A DNA stretch of 64,000 bases, taken from positions 372,001 to 436,000 of the forward strand of contig CBDCAB010000006.1 in the NCBI GenBank assembly GCA_965213735.1. Reading direction: 5' to 3'. Position 1 is the first letter of the stretch; every line of letters starts with the position of its first letter. Position numbers and translations under genes: made by a program. Below are positions 9,295-16,532 of the stretch, piece by piece. The DNA is from CALDTK01 sp965213735. Lineage in GTDB: Bacteria; Bacteroidota; Bacteroidia; Chitinophagales; Saprospiraceae. The notes under the pieces are model-generated. The model was given only the letters and a program-made list of their open reading frames with translations. It did no database searches and was not told the origin of the DNA.

Positions 9295-9328
9295 GTCAGG
9301 CTAAGTTTGTGGAGACCTGACGCTTTTT
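9295..9328 (+). terminator. Probable intrinsic terminator after the lipoprotein gene
   Basis: GTCAGG and CCTGAC form a 6-bp stem with a 15-base loop, followed by GCTTTTTG. It lies 14 bases after the stop codon. The stem is short, so confidence is moderate. Confidence 0.5.
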
Positions 9329-9342
9329 GTAGCAGTGTTATA

Positions 9343-9379
9343 CGCCTTACGGCAAAACGGCAGGTTTTGCCGTAAGGCG
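9343..9379. promoter_or_regulatory. Perfect 16-bp inverted repeat upstream of dnaK
   Basis: CGCCTTACGGCAAAAC, a 5-base loop GGCAG, then the exact reverse complement. It ends 40 bases before the dnaK start. It is not the CIRCE element (TTAGCACTC-N9-GAGTGCTAA). It may be an operator, a leader hairpin or a bidirectional terminator; no clear T-run follows on the plus strand. Confidence 0.6.
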
Positions 9380-9419
9380 CAAAAATTGATGTTGAAAGGG
9401 TACAAAAAACCCAATCAAC

Positions 9420-11339
9420 ATGAGCAAGATCATAGGCATCGACCTCGGTACAACCAACTCCTGCGTAGCAGTGATGGAGGGTAATCAACCGGAGGTCATC
9501 CTCAACGACGAAGGCAAACGAACGACTCCATCTGTCGTCGCATTTTTAGATAACGGCGAACGTAAAATCGGTGCACCCGCTAAGCGTCAGGCTATTACCA
9601 ACCCGAAGCGCACCATCTCATCGGTGAAGCGCTTTATGGGTCGCCGCTTTTCGGAAGTTCAGAAAGAACTCGACCACACCAACTACGACGTCAAGAAAGG
9701 TGCTAACGACACGCCTCGCATCAACATCGATGATCGCGAGTATACGCCGCAGGAGATTTCGGCAATGATTCTTCAGAAGATGAAGAAAGTCGCGGAAGAT
9801 TACCTTGGACAGGACGTAACTGAAGCGGTGGTGACAGTGCCTGCCTACTTCAACGACTCGCAGCGCCAGGCTACTAAAGAGGCGGGTGAGATTGCCGGCC
9901 TCAACGTGAAGCGCATCATCAATGAGCCAACCGCAGCCGCTCTCGCTTACGGACTCAACAAATCGAACAAAGACCTCACTATCGCGGTGTACGACCTCGG
10001 TGGTGGTACCTTTGATATCTCGGTGCTCGAACTCGGTGATGGCATCTTCGAGGTGAAGTCAACCAATGGCGACACCCAGCTGGGAGGTGACGACTTCGAC
10101 CGCGTCATTATCGACTGGCTCGCCGACACTTTCAAAGATCAGGAGAACATTGATCTGCGCAAAGACCCGATGGCTCTGCAGCGCCTCAAGGAAGAAGCTG
10201 AGAAGGCGAAAATCGACCTGTCGAGCACGACCGAGTACGATTTCAACATGCCGTACATCACGGCCGTCGATGGTGTGCCTAAGCACCTTACGGTAAAACT
10301 CACCCGCGCTAAATTTGAGGCACTCGCCCACGATCTGGTGGAGCGCACACTCGGCCCAACCAAGGAAGCGCTTAAAGATGCTGGTATCTCTAAGAGCGAT
10401 ATTGACGAAATTATTCTCGTTGGTGGATCGACACGGATTCCCGCAGTGCAAGAGGCTGTCGAGAAGTTTTTCGGCAAAAAGCCAAATCGCGAAGTCAACC
10501 CCGACGAGGTAGTTGCTATTGGTGCAGCAATCCAAGGTGGTGTGCTCGCTGGTGATGTACAGGATGTGCTTCTGCTCGATGTAACACCTCTCAGTCTCGG
10601 TATTGAGACTATGGGTGGTGTCTACGACGTGGTCATCGAATCTAATTCGACCATACCAACGAAGAAGACCAAGATCTACTCTACGGCCAGCGACAACCAG
10701 CCAAGTGTAGAGATTCACATTCTGCAGGGCGAGCGGCCGATGGCTTCGCAGAACCGCTCAGTTGGTAAGTTCGTTTTGGAGGGCATTCCACCTGCACCAC
10801 GCGGAGTACCGCAAGTGGAGGTAACCTTCGACATGGACGCCAACGGTATTCTCAACGTTAGCGCCAAAGACAAAGGCACTGGCAAAGAGCAGAACGTGCG
10901 TATCGAGGCTTCGACTGGCTTGAGTCAGGAAGAGATCGACCGCATGCGCAATGAAGCTGAAGCCAACGCTGATGCTGATAAAGCTGCTCGTGAGAAGATC
11001 GATAAGCTCAATGCTGCTGATGGACTGGTGTTCCAGACGGAGAAGCAGCTCAAAGAGTACGGCGACAAGATTGAGGATGGCGATCGCGAGCAGATTCAAG
11101 CTGCTGTCGACAAGCTCAAGGAGGCGCACAAGGTGCAAGACCTAGACGCTGTCGAGAAAGCTACTGCCGATCTCAATTCTTCCTGGCAAGCGGCTACACA
11201 AAAGATGTACGCCAACGGCAATGGCCCTGATGCACAAGGTGCCCCTGATGGAGCTCCACATGATGGCGGCGGCGCATCCAACGGCGCTGCAGAAGATGTC
11301 ACCGATGTAGAATTCGAAGAAGTAGACGAGAAGGCCTAA
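9420..11339 (+). CDS. dnaK: Molecular chaperone DnaK (Hsp70)
   Basis: 639 residues, full length. The ATP-driven Hsp70 chaperone of the cytoplasm. The start MSKIIGIDLGTTNSCVAV is the first Hsp70 signature; YDLGGGTFDISVLELG the second; ILVGGSTRIPAVQEAV the third. The substrate-binding domain begins after DVTPLSLGIETMGG, and the lid ends in an Asp/Gly/Ala-rich tail finishing EEVDEKA. No dnaJ or grpE is adjacent, so the gene stands alone. It is preceded by the 9343-9379 inverted repeat and followed by a good intrinsic terminator at 11370-11408. Confidence 0.98.
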   Translation: MSKIIGIDLGTTNSCVAVMEGNQPEVILNDEGKRTTPSVVAFLDNGERKIGAPAKRQAITNPKRTISSVKRFMGRRFSEVQKELDHTNYDVKKGANDTPRINIDDREYTPQEISAMILQKMKKVAEDYLGQDVTEAVVTVPAYFNDSQRQATKEAGEIAGLNVKRIINEPTAAALAYGLNKSNKDLTIAVYDLGGGTFDISVLELGDGIFEVKSTNGDTQLGGDDFDRVIIDWLADTFKDQENIDLRKDPMALQRLKEEAEKAKIDLSSTTEYDFNMPYITAVDGVPKHLTVKLTRAKFEALAHDLVERTLGPTKEALKDAGISKSDIDEIILVGGSTRIPAVQEAVEKFFGKKPNREVNPDEVVAIGAAIQGGVLAGDVQDVLLLDVTPLSLGIETMGGVYDVVIESNSTIPTKKTKIYSTASDNQPSVEIHILQGERPMASQNRSVGKFVLEGIPPAPRGVPQVEVTFDMDANGILNVSAKDKGTGKEQNVRIEASTGLSQEEIDRMRNEAEANADADKAAREKIDKLNAADGLVFQTEKQLKEYGDKIEDGDREQIQAAVDKLKEAHKVQDLDAVEKATADLNSSWQAATQKMYANGNGPDAQGAPDGAPHDGGGASNGAAEDVTDVEFEEVDEKA

Positions 11340-11369
11340 GCAGGCTGCTTCTTGCATGTGAAAGGAAAG

Positions 11370-11408
11370 CCCTCACTCTGCTGTTGTGGAGTGGGGGTTT
11401 TATTTTTT
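11370..11408 (+). terminator. Intrinsic terminator of dnaK
   Basis: A 9-bp stem (CCCTCACTC with GAGTGGGGG, one G-T pair) and a 10-base loop are followed by TTTTATTTTTT. It lies 30 bases after the dnaK stop codon. Confidence 0.85.
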
Positions 11409-11513
11409 GGAGGCTGGAGGCTAGACCGCTGCGCTGCTGGAGGCTGGACTGCTGGGGGGTGGGTGCTGGACTGCTGGGGGGTGGGTGCTAGGTGCTGGGT
11501 GTTAGGCGGTGAG

Positions 11514-11596
11514 AGTAGACGTCGTTCTACCGAGCTATACCAGTAGAAAAGTATTTGCCTGCCGCAAATCTATATGGGCGGTAGGACGACGTCGGC
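11514..11596 (+). repeat. 83-bp inverted-repeat element, copy 2
   Basis: The left end GTAGACGTCGTTCTACC pairs with the right end GGTAGGACGACGTCGGC, giving ~17-bp imperfect terminal inverted repeats. An inner hairpin ATTTGC-CTGCC-GCAAAT lies at 11553-11569. There is no coding capacity. It is either a MITE-like transposon remnant or a structured extragenic palindrome. Confidence 0.85.
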
Positions 11597-11725
11597 AGAG
11601 CTAACCACTGCGAGCTGGCCAGACACGAGGCGCGCTAAAGCACGCGCAACCGAACCTCTGGGTGCTGGGTGCTAGGTGCTGGGTGCTAGGTGCTAGGTGC
11701 TGGGTGCTGGGTGCTAGGCGGTGAG

Positions 11726-11808
11726 AGTAGACGTCGTTCTACCGAGCTATACCAGTAGAAAAGTATTTGCCTGCCGCAAATCTATATGGGCGGTAGGACG
11801 ACGTCGGC
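11726..11808 (+). repeat. 83-bp inverted-repeat element, copy 3
   Basis: Practically identical to copy 2, 212 bases downstream, with the same inner hairpin and the same GC-rich tail hairpin (here GCGGGCTAAAGCCCGCGC, where both arms have changed together). Confidence 0.85.
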
Positions 11809-11960
11809 AGAGATGACCACTATGAGCGGGCCTGACACGATGCGGGCTAAAGCCCGCGCAACCGAACCTCTGGGTGCTGGGTGCTAGGTGTTAAGTGGTA
11901 TGAGCAGACGATGCGGCCGAGTATCTTTACCCGGCCTCATTGCATACTCGATCGCGCAAC

Positions 11961-12776
11961 ATGAAACTATATCTACTTTGTGTTCTGGTCGTTCTCAGCA
12001 ATTTTGGAGTCTTAGCTCAAGGAATTGCCTTACAGGTAGGCCCCAGCTTTGATGACATCAGCAATCCGGGATGGTCTGATCGAGATTATAACGCGCGTAA
12101 AATCGGTGCGGTACTTCGCCTCTCCTATGACCATCCTGTTTGGAAAGGATTTGGTCTCTCCCACGCTCTGCGCTTCAATAGACGAGAAAACATCGAATAT
12201 TGGGAGTTTATGGATGACCCAAACTTGAGGCCGGATTTACCAGGCGTAGGTATAGCGACAGTTGGTAGGGTTCCTACCAATCCCCAATCACACAATTGGG
12301 ATGCAGCGCGTTATAACCATCTCAAACCAATTATCTCTGCCAGCTACGATCTGCTAATAACGTACACTTTCAAGGTCTCCAAGCAAATTGAGTTGCAACT
12401 CGGTGCGGGCGGATTTGGCAGCTATGTGCTAAACCACAAACAACTACTCTTTAAGCCTTCTGATCTAGGAATAGGTAATCTTGAGGAGCTGGCATACTTT
12501 ACTCAATTACCCCCCAACGAGCCCCTCAGCCAACTCGACGTGCAAATTATACCAGTGCAATTTAGAAAATACGATCTTGGTCTTACAGGGAGAGTTAGCG
12601 TAACCTATCACCTAAACGACAAGCTCAATCTCGCACTCTCATCGGGCTACCAACTCAGCGATCAGCGGATAGTGCAAAATTCTTTGTTCCAAGCCCACAG
12701 CTCTGAATCAAAATGGCAGAGCTTCGACGCCCTGGCCGGGGTAACCTATGTATTAGGCAAGAGGAAGGCGCGGTAG
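11961..12776 (+). CDS. Outer-membrane beta-barrel-like protein
   Basis: 271 residues from the ATG at 11961; a TTG at 11940 in frame is less likely. The start MKLYLLCVLVVLSNFGVLAQ is a signal peptide. The mature part shows alternating polar/hydrophobic strands with frequent aromatic residues (IGAVLRLSYDHPVWKGFGLS, YDLGLTGRVSVTYHLNDKLN, FDALAGVTYVLGKRKAR), as in small Bacteroidota outer-membrane barrels of the PorT/OMP_b-brl type. No substrate can be named. It is isolated between two clusters of non-coding repeats. Its codon use is less GC-rich than the flanking core genes. Confidence 0.7.
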   Translation: MKLYLLCVLVVLSNFGVLAQGIALQVGPSFDDISNPGWSDRDYNARKIGAVLRLSYDHPVWKGFGLSHALRFNRRENIEYWEFMDDPNLRPDLPGVGIATVGRVPTNPQSHNWDAARYNHLKPIISASYDLLITYTFKVSKQIELQLGAGGFGSYVLNHKQLLFKPSDLGIGNLEELAYFTQLPPNEPLSQLDVQIIPVQFRKYDLGLTGRVSVTYHLNDKLNLALSSGYQLSDQRIVQNSLFQAHSSESKWQSFDALAGVTYVLGKRKAR

Positions 12777-12941
12777 TCAGCCGAGAAATAGGGAGATTGC
12801 ATTAGAGGTATGGACTGAGGGAGCTTGTAAAGGGTCAGCTGCTAGAGAATCAATGCGCGTATGTCGATGATATGCACGGCCGCACTGCATTGCTCTACGC
12901 GATGCGCGCTAGAGCACGCGTAGCATGGGGTTGGGTGCTGG

Positions 12942-12965
12942 CCTGACCACAATATTGTGGTCAGG
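12942..12965. repeat. Perfect 24-bp palindrome inside a heptamer run
   Basis: CCTGACCACAAT is followed directly by its exact reverse complement, with centre AATATT. It interrupts the GGTGCTG repeats on both sides. Confidence 0.9.
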
Positions 12966-12990
12966 TGGGTGCTGGGTGCTAGGCGGTGAG

Positions 12991-13073
12991 AGTAGACGTC
13001 GTTCTACCGAGCTATACCAGTAGAAAAGTATTTGCCTGCCGCAAATCTCCATGGGCGGTAGGACGACGTTGGC
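12991..13073 (+). repeat. 83-bp inverted-repeat element, copy 4
   Basis: Same ends as copies 2 and 3 (right end ACGACGTTGGC), same inner hairpin, and a tail with GGCGCGCTAAAGCCCGCGC. Confidence 0.85.
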
Positions 13074-13237
13074 CGAGCTAACCACTGTGAACTGGCCTGA
13101 CACGAGGCGCGCTAAAGCCCGCGCAACCAGACCTCTGGGTGCTAGGCGCTAGGTGCTGGGTGCTGGGTGCTGGGTGCTGGGTGCTAGGTGCTAGGTGCTG
13201 GGTGCTGGGTGCTAGGTGCTGGGTGCTAAGCGATGAG

Positions 13238-13320
13238 AGTAGACGTCGTTCTACCGAGCTATACCAATAAAAAAGTCTATGCCTGCCGCAAATCTATATG
13301 GGCGGTAGGACGACGTCGGC
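13238..13320 (+). repeat. 83-bp inverted-repeat element, copy 5
   Basis: Same terminal repeats. The inner region reads ATGCCTGCCGCAAAT, with one arm of the small hairpin altered. Confidence 0.85.
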
Positions 13321-13501
13321 CGAGCTAACCACTGCGAGCTGGCCAGACACGAGGCGCGCTAAAGCACGCGCAACCAGACCTCTGGGTGCTAGGTGCTAGG
13401 TGCTAGGTGCTGGGGGATGCTAAGCCTCCCACCACCCCCCACACATTACAATTTCCTCTACGTGGTCAACTCTTTGTACAGGTAGCTGCACAGCACTGTC
13501 T

Positions 13502-14356
13502 ATGAACACACCACACACTTGGATCTGCGCGAGCATGCGCGTGGATAAAGACTGGCGGCATACGCTGCTCCATCAAGTTGCACCCTTTATCTCCTCGGCT
13601 GAAAACATGGGTGCCATCGCCTCGAGCTACTTCACGCTCACCTACCAGGGCCATCTCTACCTCGAGCTGTACCTCCAAGCCGAAGCAGCCGCCGTGCATA
13701 CCGTCTTGCGACCAGCCTTGCAGGAAAGATTCGGGCGACCTGGCCTCCCTTCAGACATAACTCCTTCGCAGGCGACCCGCATACTACATCGCGACGGCCA
13801 ACACCTCACCGTCTCGCGGGCCTGCCAGCTTCATGCGCTTCCAGACGCACTGCTCCAGCACCACGCGGCAAGCTCGAAGCTCTACCTAAGCCATACGCAG
13901 CTGGTGCAGCCTAGCGTGAGTACCTGCCTCGAAGAAGTTGATTTAGCACTCGCAAACGTGGAACTTCCAGCAGCTACCACGGATACTTCTGCTCTAGTGC
14001 AATTTGCGAAAGCTCGTTACCAAACCTGGATCACCAACTACCTCAGCAACCGCTACACTCATCGACAGTACGAGGAGCGTCTCAGCCAAGAAGTTGAAGT
14101 CACTGCCTTTCTCGCAACACGCAGGATGAATCCTACAATCGGTTTTGCGACAGCGCAAAGAAAAAAATGGATAGCCGCCACGCGAGAATTAGCCGCGCAA
14201 GCACCCGAGCATCTGCCCTTCGCGCTGCAACAACACGTAGCCCGCTACGCTCTCGAACCCTTCGAAGTAGGTATGCTTTGGTACAATCTCTTCCAACAAA
14301 CTCTGGCCTCAGATCAACAGCGCAAGCAGCAACATATCAAGTCAGCGCTTGCATAA
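13502..14356 (+). CDS. Uncharacterised protein, possibly SpaB_C/thiopeptide-type domain
   Basis: 284 residues; not firmly recognised. The opening (HTWICASMRVDKDWRHTLLH, then SSYFTLTYQGHLYLELYLQ) has the spacing of the 'thiopeptide-type bacteriocin biosynthesis' domain found at the end of lantibiotic dehydratases, where W..L.. and WFF.RY...HLR.R occur. This is pattern resemblance only, and no lanthipeptide precursor or dehydratase lies nearby. The C-terminal half is helical (RYTHRQYEERLSQEVEV; EPFEVGMLWYNLFQQTL). The gene converges on the permease gene, and the two overlap by 20 bases. Confidence 0.7.
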   Translation: MNTPHTWICASMRVDKDWRHTLLHQVAPFISSAENMGAIASSYFTLTYQGHLYLELYLQAEAAAVHTVLRPALQERFGRPGLPSDITPSQATRILHRDGQHLTVSRACQLHALPDALLQHHAASSKLYLSHTQLVQPSVSTCLEEVDLALANVELPAATTDTSALVQFAKARYQTWITNYLSNRYTHRQYEERLSQEVEVTAFLATRRMNPTIGFATAQRKKWIAATRELAAQAPEHLPFALQQHVARYALEPFEVGMLWYNLFQQTLASDQQRKQQHIKSALA

Positions 14357-15404
14357 TAAAGACGAGTGCAACCGAGATGCCAAGGCCTAAAAACACCTTC
14401 GCCAAATCTTTGCCCACCATCATCCACGTGTCTTTGCCGAGCGACATGGGGTGCACCCGACCATCAGCGTCGAGCGCAAAACCCGGCTCATCCTCGTCGA
14501 GATAATCATTCGTATCGTCACGATCACCGAGCCTCCAGCGTATGGCAATCTCCCGCCCAGCCAGAAGCCCTAAGAATACCCAGGTTGTAGACATTGGTAA
14601 ATCATTCAGCTCTTTAAAGAAGAGTAAAATGAGTCCAAAGGTGAAGTCGATAATGGTAGCCGAACGGACATCTTGCGTGTTGGTTTTCTCGCGCACAATC
14701 TGCTGAATGGCTCCTCCTTTAGTAGAGAAAATATAAGCCAGCATGGCGAGCAAAATGATCAAACTCGCGATGAGGGCCGACAGTGATATGGATCGGTTGA
14801 GGTAGACGTAGATATTGGCAAAATCTTGTATCAACCACTGACTCCACAAAAAGCCCGTACTCGCCCACTGTAGCCCCATCCACAGTCGCTCCTTATCTTT
14901 CGGCAGCTTACTAGTAATGAAGTGTTTGCTGAGGGTTCTGGAAATGATCGAGTACAGCAAAATTGCTGCTCCGAAAGCCACGACATAACCCAACAAGGAC
15001 TTGTTGATCATATCCCACAAGCCCTTGGGCGCGAAAAAAGTCAGAATTAGAAAGCTGGTACTTACCGGGATGCCTGTCCTCGTAAGAATCATCAGTACCA
15101 GCGGCGGCAGCAAGTAAGCCCAGCCAAACTGCGGGATATCGGGTGGGGCAGGGTAGCGCAGTGCGTCAGGATTGTTGGTCGCTCCCACCAACAGACGGCC
15201 ATAACTCACATCGCCACCAGTTGTGATCCAGCCGTACACCAGCGTGAGCGTCAAAATCGAGCCCGCAAACAGCCAAAGTATCCACCAGGGACGCTCTTCG
15301 TTGGAAGTAAGGAAGGTTCCTAGTGTCTGAATAGAGTCATTACCTACCACGGCGTAAGCAGACAGAAAGAACCCTCCCCACATGATTACCTGCGTCAAAT
15401 CCAT
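14337..15404 (-). CDS. PiT-like (inorganic phosphate transporter family-like) permease
   Basis: 355 residues from the ATG at 15404; the frame extends 16 codons upstream without similarity. About ten hydrophobic segments are visible. Two repeat-type motifs suggest the PiT/PHO-4 fold: VVGNDSIQTLGTF near the N-terminus (compare GANDVANA.G) with GIPVSTSF, and NDLPMSTTWVFLGLLAGRE in the second half (compare PVSTTH...GA..G). A soluble acidic loop (DDTNDYLDEDEPGFALDADG) precedes the last helix. Substrate may be phosphate or another anion; the family assignment is by motif only. Confidence 0.7.
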   Translation of the reverse strand: MDLTQVIMWGGFFLSAYAVVGNDSIQTLGTFLTSNEERPWWILWLFAGSILTLTLVYGWITTGGDVSYGRLLVGATNNPDALRYPAPPDIPQFGWAYLLPPLVLMILTRTGIPVSTSFLILTFFAPKGLWDMINKSLLGYVVAFGAAILLYSIISRTLSKHFITSKLPKDKERLWMGLQWASTGFLWSQWLIQDFANIYVYLNRSISLSALIASLIILLAMLAYIFSTKGGAIQQIVREKTNTQDVRSATIIDFTFGLILLFFKELNDLPMSTTWVFLGLLAGREIAIRWRLGDRDDTNDYLDEDEPGFALDADGRVHPMSLGKDTWMMVGKDLAKVFLGLGISVALVFIMQALT

Positions 15405-15555
15405 AGCTGTGCGCTTAGCGGACGGGAAGGTAACCGCATAGCAGTACTTCATTGGGCGCAGCAGAAAAGTTAACGTGGTGCACTTGTTGCACAGTGGAAA
15501 AGAACTTCCTATGTTAAGTCTGGGTTAACTTAGCGTTACTCCGAGCTCAAGCATC

Positions 15556-16446
15556 GTGCGATTACTCCTGCTCATAGCCGCCTTCGGGCTTCAGGTCTGC
15601 CTCTACGGCCAAGGCCTTAGCTATGCCCTTCCCGCACACGAACTCGGGGTGGAGAGCACCTCCATTGAATCAACACCCACCCATTTACTCCGGCGCGAAG
15701 GCTTACTCCTAGCCGAGGCTACTGTTGATGGCAATACAGGTTACTTCATTATCGACACTGGCTCTCCAGGTCTGCTGCTCAATGGCGCAGTCGCTAAGCG
15801 TCAGCGCGAGGGCGAATTAGCTGGTACAGGTGGCGAAACACCTTTCGCTCGTGTATTGGTGGAGCGCCTCCAGCTAGGTGGCCTGGTGCAAACGGGCGTG
15901 GTCGGGCTGCAAATCGACATGTCCTATACAGAGGCCGTACTCGGACTCAAGCTGCTCGGCATCATTGGCTACCAGCAGTTAAGTAGCGGCGTCGCCAATT
16001 TTTCGCTTTCGCAAAACAAGCTCTGGTTTGGTGAGCGAGCAGAAGATTCAGCTGAAAGCACTTACTACCCATTCAGTCTCTTGGGCCACCTCCCCATCCT
16101 CCAAGCAAGTGTTGGCGAAACCACCTTAAACTTTGCCTTCGACAGCGGGAGTAGCGTCAACCTCATCGACCTTGCCCACCTGCCTGCTATGGAGACGTCG
16201 CTACGTGGGCGGCCTGCCACCAGAACCCTAGCAGGTGTAGACAACCAGCCGCAGGATGTGAAATGTGCACTGGTGCGACTAACCTTTGTAGCGCAAGATT
16301 TCTTTCGTGATCGACCCTTCCTGTTCGTTGACCTGGCTCACCTGCGCGATGAAGCCCCTACACTCGCAGGTCTGCTTAGCCCAAACTTCTGGGATGCTGT
16401 AGACTTCTCGATCGACTACAGTAACCAGCGCCTGGACATCCACTAA
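15556..16446 (+). CDS. Secreted retropepsin-like aspartyl protease family protein
   Basis: 296 residues from a GTG at 15556. MRLLLLIAAFGLQVCLYGQ is a signal peptide. Two catalytic-type motifs are present in one chain: IIDTGSPGLLLNG near residue 71 and FAFDSGSSVNLID near residue 195. This is the arrangement of the periplasmic 'aspartyl protease' (pepsin-like/retropepsin-like) proteins common in Bacteroidota. Both carry the D[TS]G core, so activity is plausible. The target is unknown. It converges on the TonB receptor gene, with a GC hairpin between them at 16451-16482. Confidence 0.85.
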   Translation: MRLLLLIAAFGLQVCLYGQGLSYALPAHELGVESTSIESTPTHLLRREGLLLAEATVDGNTGYFIIDTGSPGLLLNGAVAKRQREGELAGTGGETPFARVLVERLQLGGLVQTGVVGLQIDMSYTEAVLGLKLLGIIGYQQLSSGVANFSLSQNKLWFGERAEDSAESTYYPFSLLGHLPILQASVGETTLNFAFDSGSSVNLIDLAHLPAMETSLRGRPATRTLAGVDNQPQDVKCALVRLTFVAQDFFRDRPFLFVDLAHLRDEAPTLAGLLSPNFWDAVDFSIDYSNQRLDIH

Positions 16447-16450
16447 AACG

Positions 16451-16482
16451 TGAGCCGCCTCCTCGCGAGAGAAGACGGCTCA
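16451..16482 (-). terminator. Possible terminator of the TonB receptor gene
   Basis: TGAGCCG and CGGCTCA form a 7-bp stem with an 18-base loop. Read on the minus strand it is followed by CGTTTTAG, a weak T-run, so it may end the minus-strand transcript. Confidence 0.4.
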
Positions 16483-16532
16483 TCGACAAATAGACATTAA
16501 AACTTGGCGAGGCTGATCAAATCAGCCCTTGC

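Larger units (their letters stand above)
11409..11960. repeat. Intergenic repeat cluster A: heptamer arrays with two inverted-repeat elements
   Basis: No gene is seen here. The region alternates three pieces. First, runs of the 7-base unit GGTGCTG/GGTGCTA (11455-11508, 11660-11718, 11871-11893), with a related GGAGGCTGGA variant at the left edge. Second, the 83-bp inverted-repeat element (11514-11596, 11726-11808). Third, a conserved ~60-base tail after each element, ending in a GC-rich hairpin (GCGCGCTAAAGCACGCGC). The whole composite repeats at a period of 212 bases. Confidence 0.85.
12777..13501. repeat. Intergenic repeat cluster B: heptamers, two inverted-repeat elements and a perfect palindrome
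   Basis: No gene is supported. The first 150 bases are unremarkable apart from a GC-rich hairpin near 12894-12922 (CTACGCG ... CGCGTAG). Heptamer runs (GGTGCTG/A) occupy 12932-12982, 13135-13229 and 13381-13413. Two copies of the 83-bp element lie at 12991-13073 and 13238-13320, each followed by the conserved tail with its GCGCGCTAAAG hairpin. The period between the copies is 247 bases. Confidence 0.85.

Noticed and set aside
9343..9379. CIRCE element upstream of dnaK
   Set aside because: Arms are CGCCTTACGGCAAAAC, not TTAGCACTC, and the loop is 5 instead of 9 bases.
10059..10718. Long antisense frame inside dnaK (219 codons, minus)
   Set aside because: It is a shadow of dnaK codon periodicity: no signal, no family, and it lies entirely within a certain gene.
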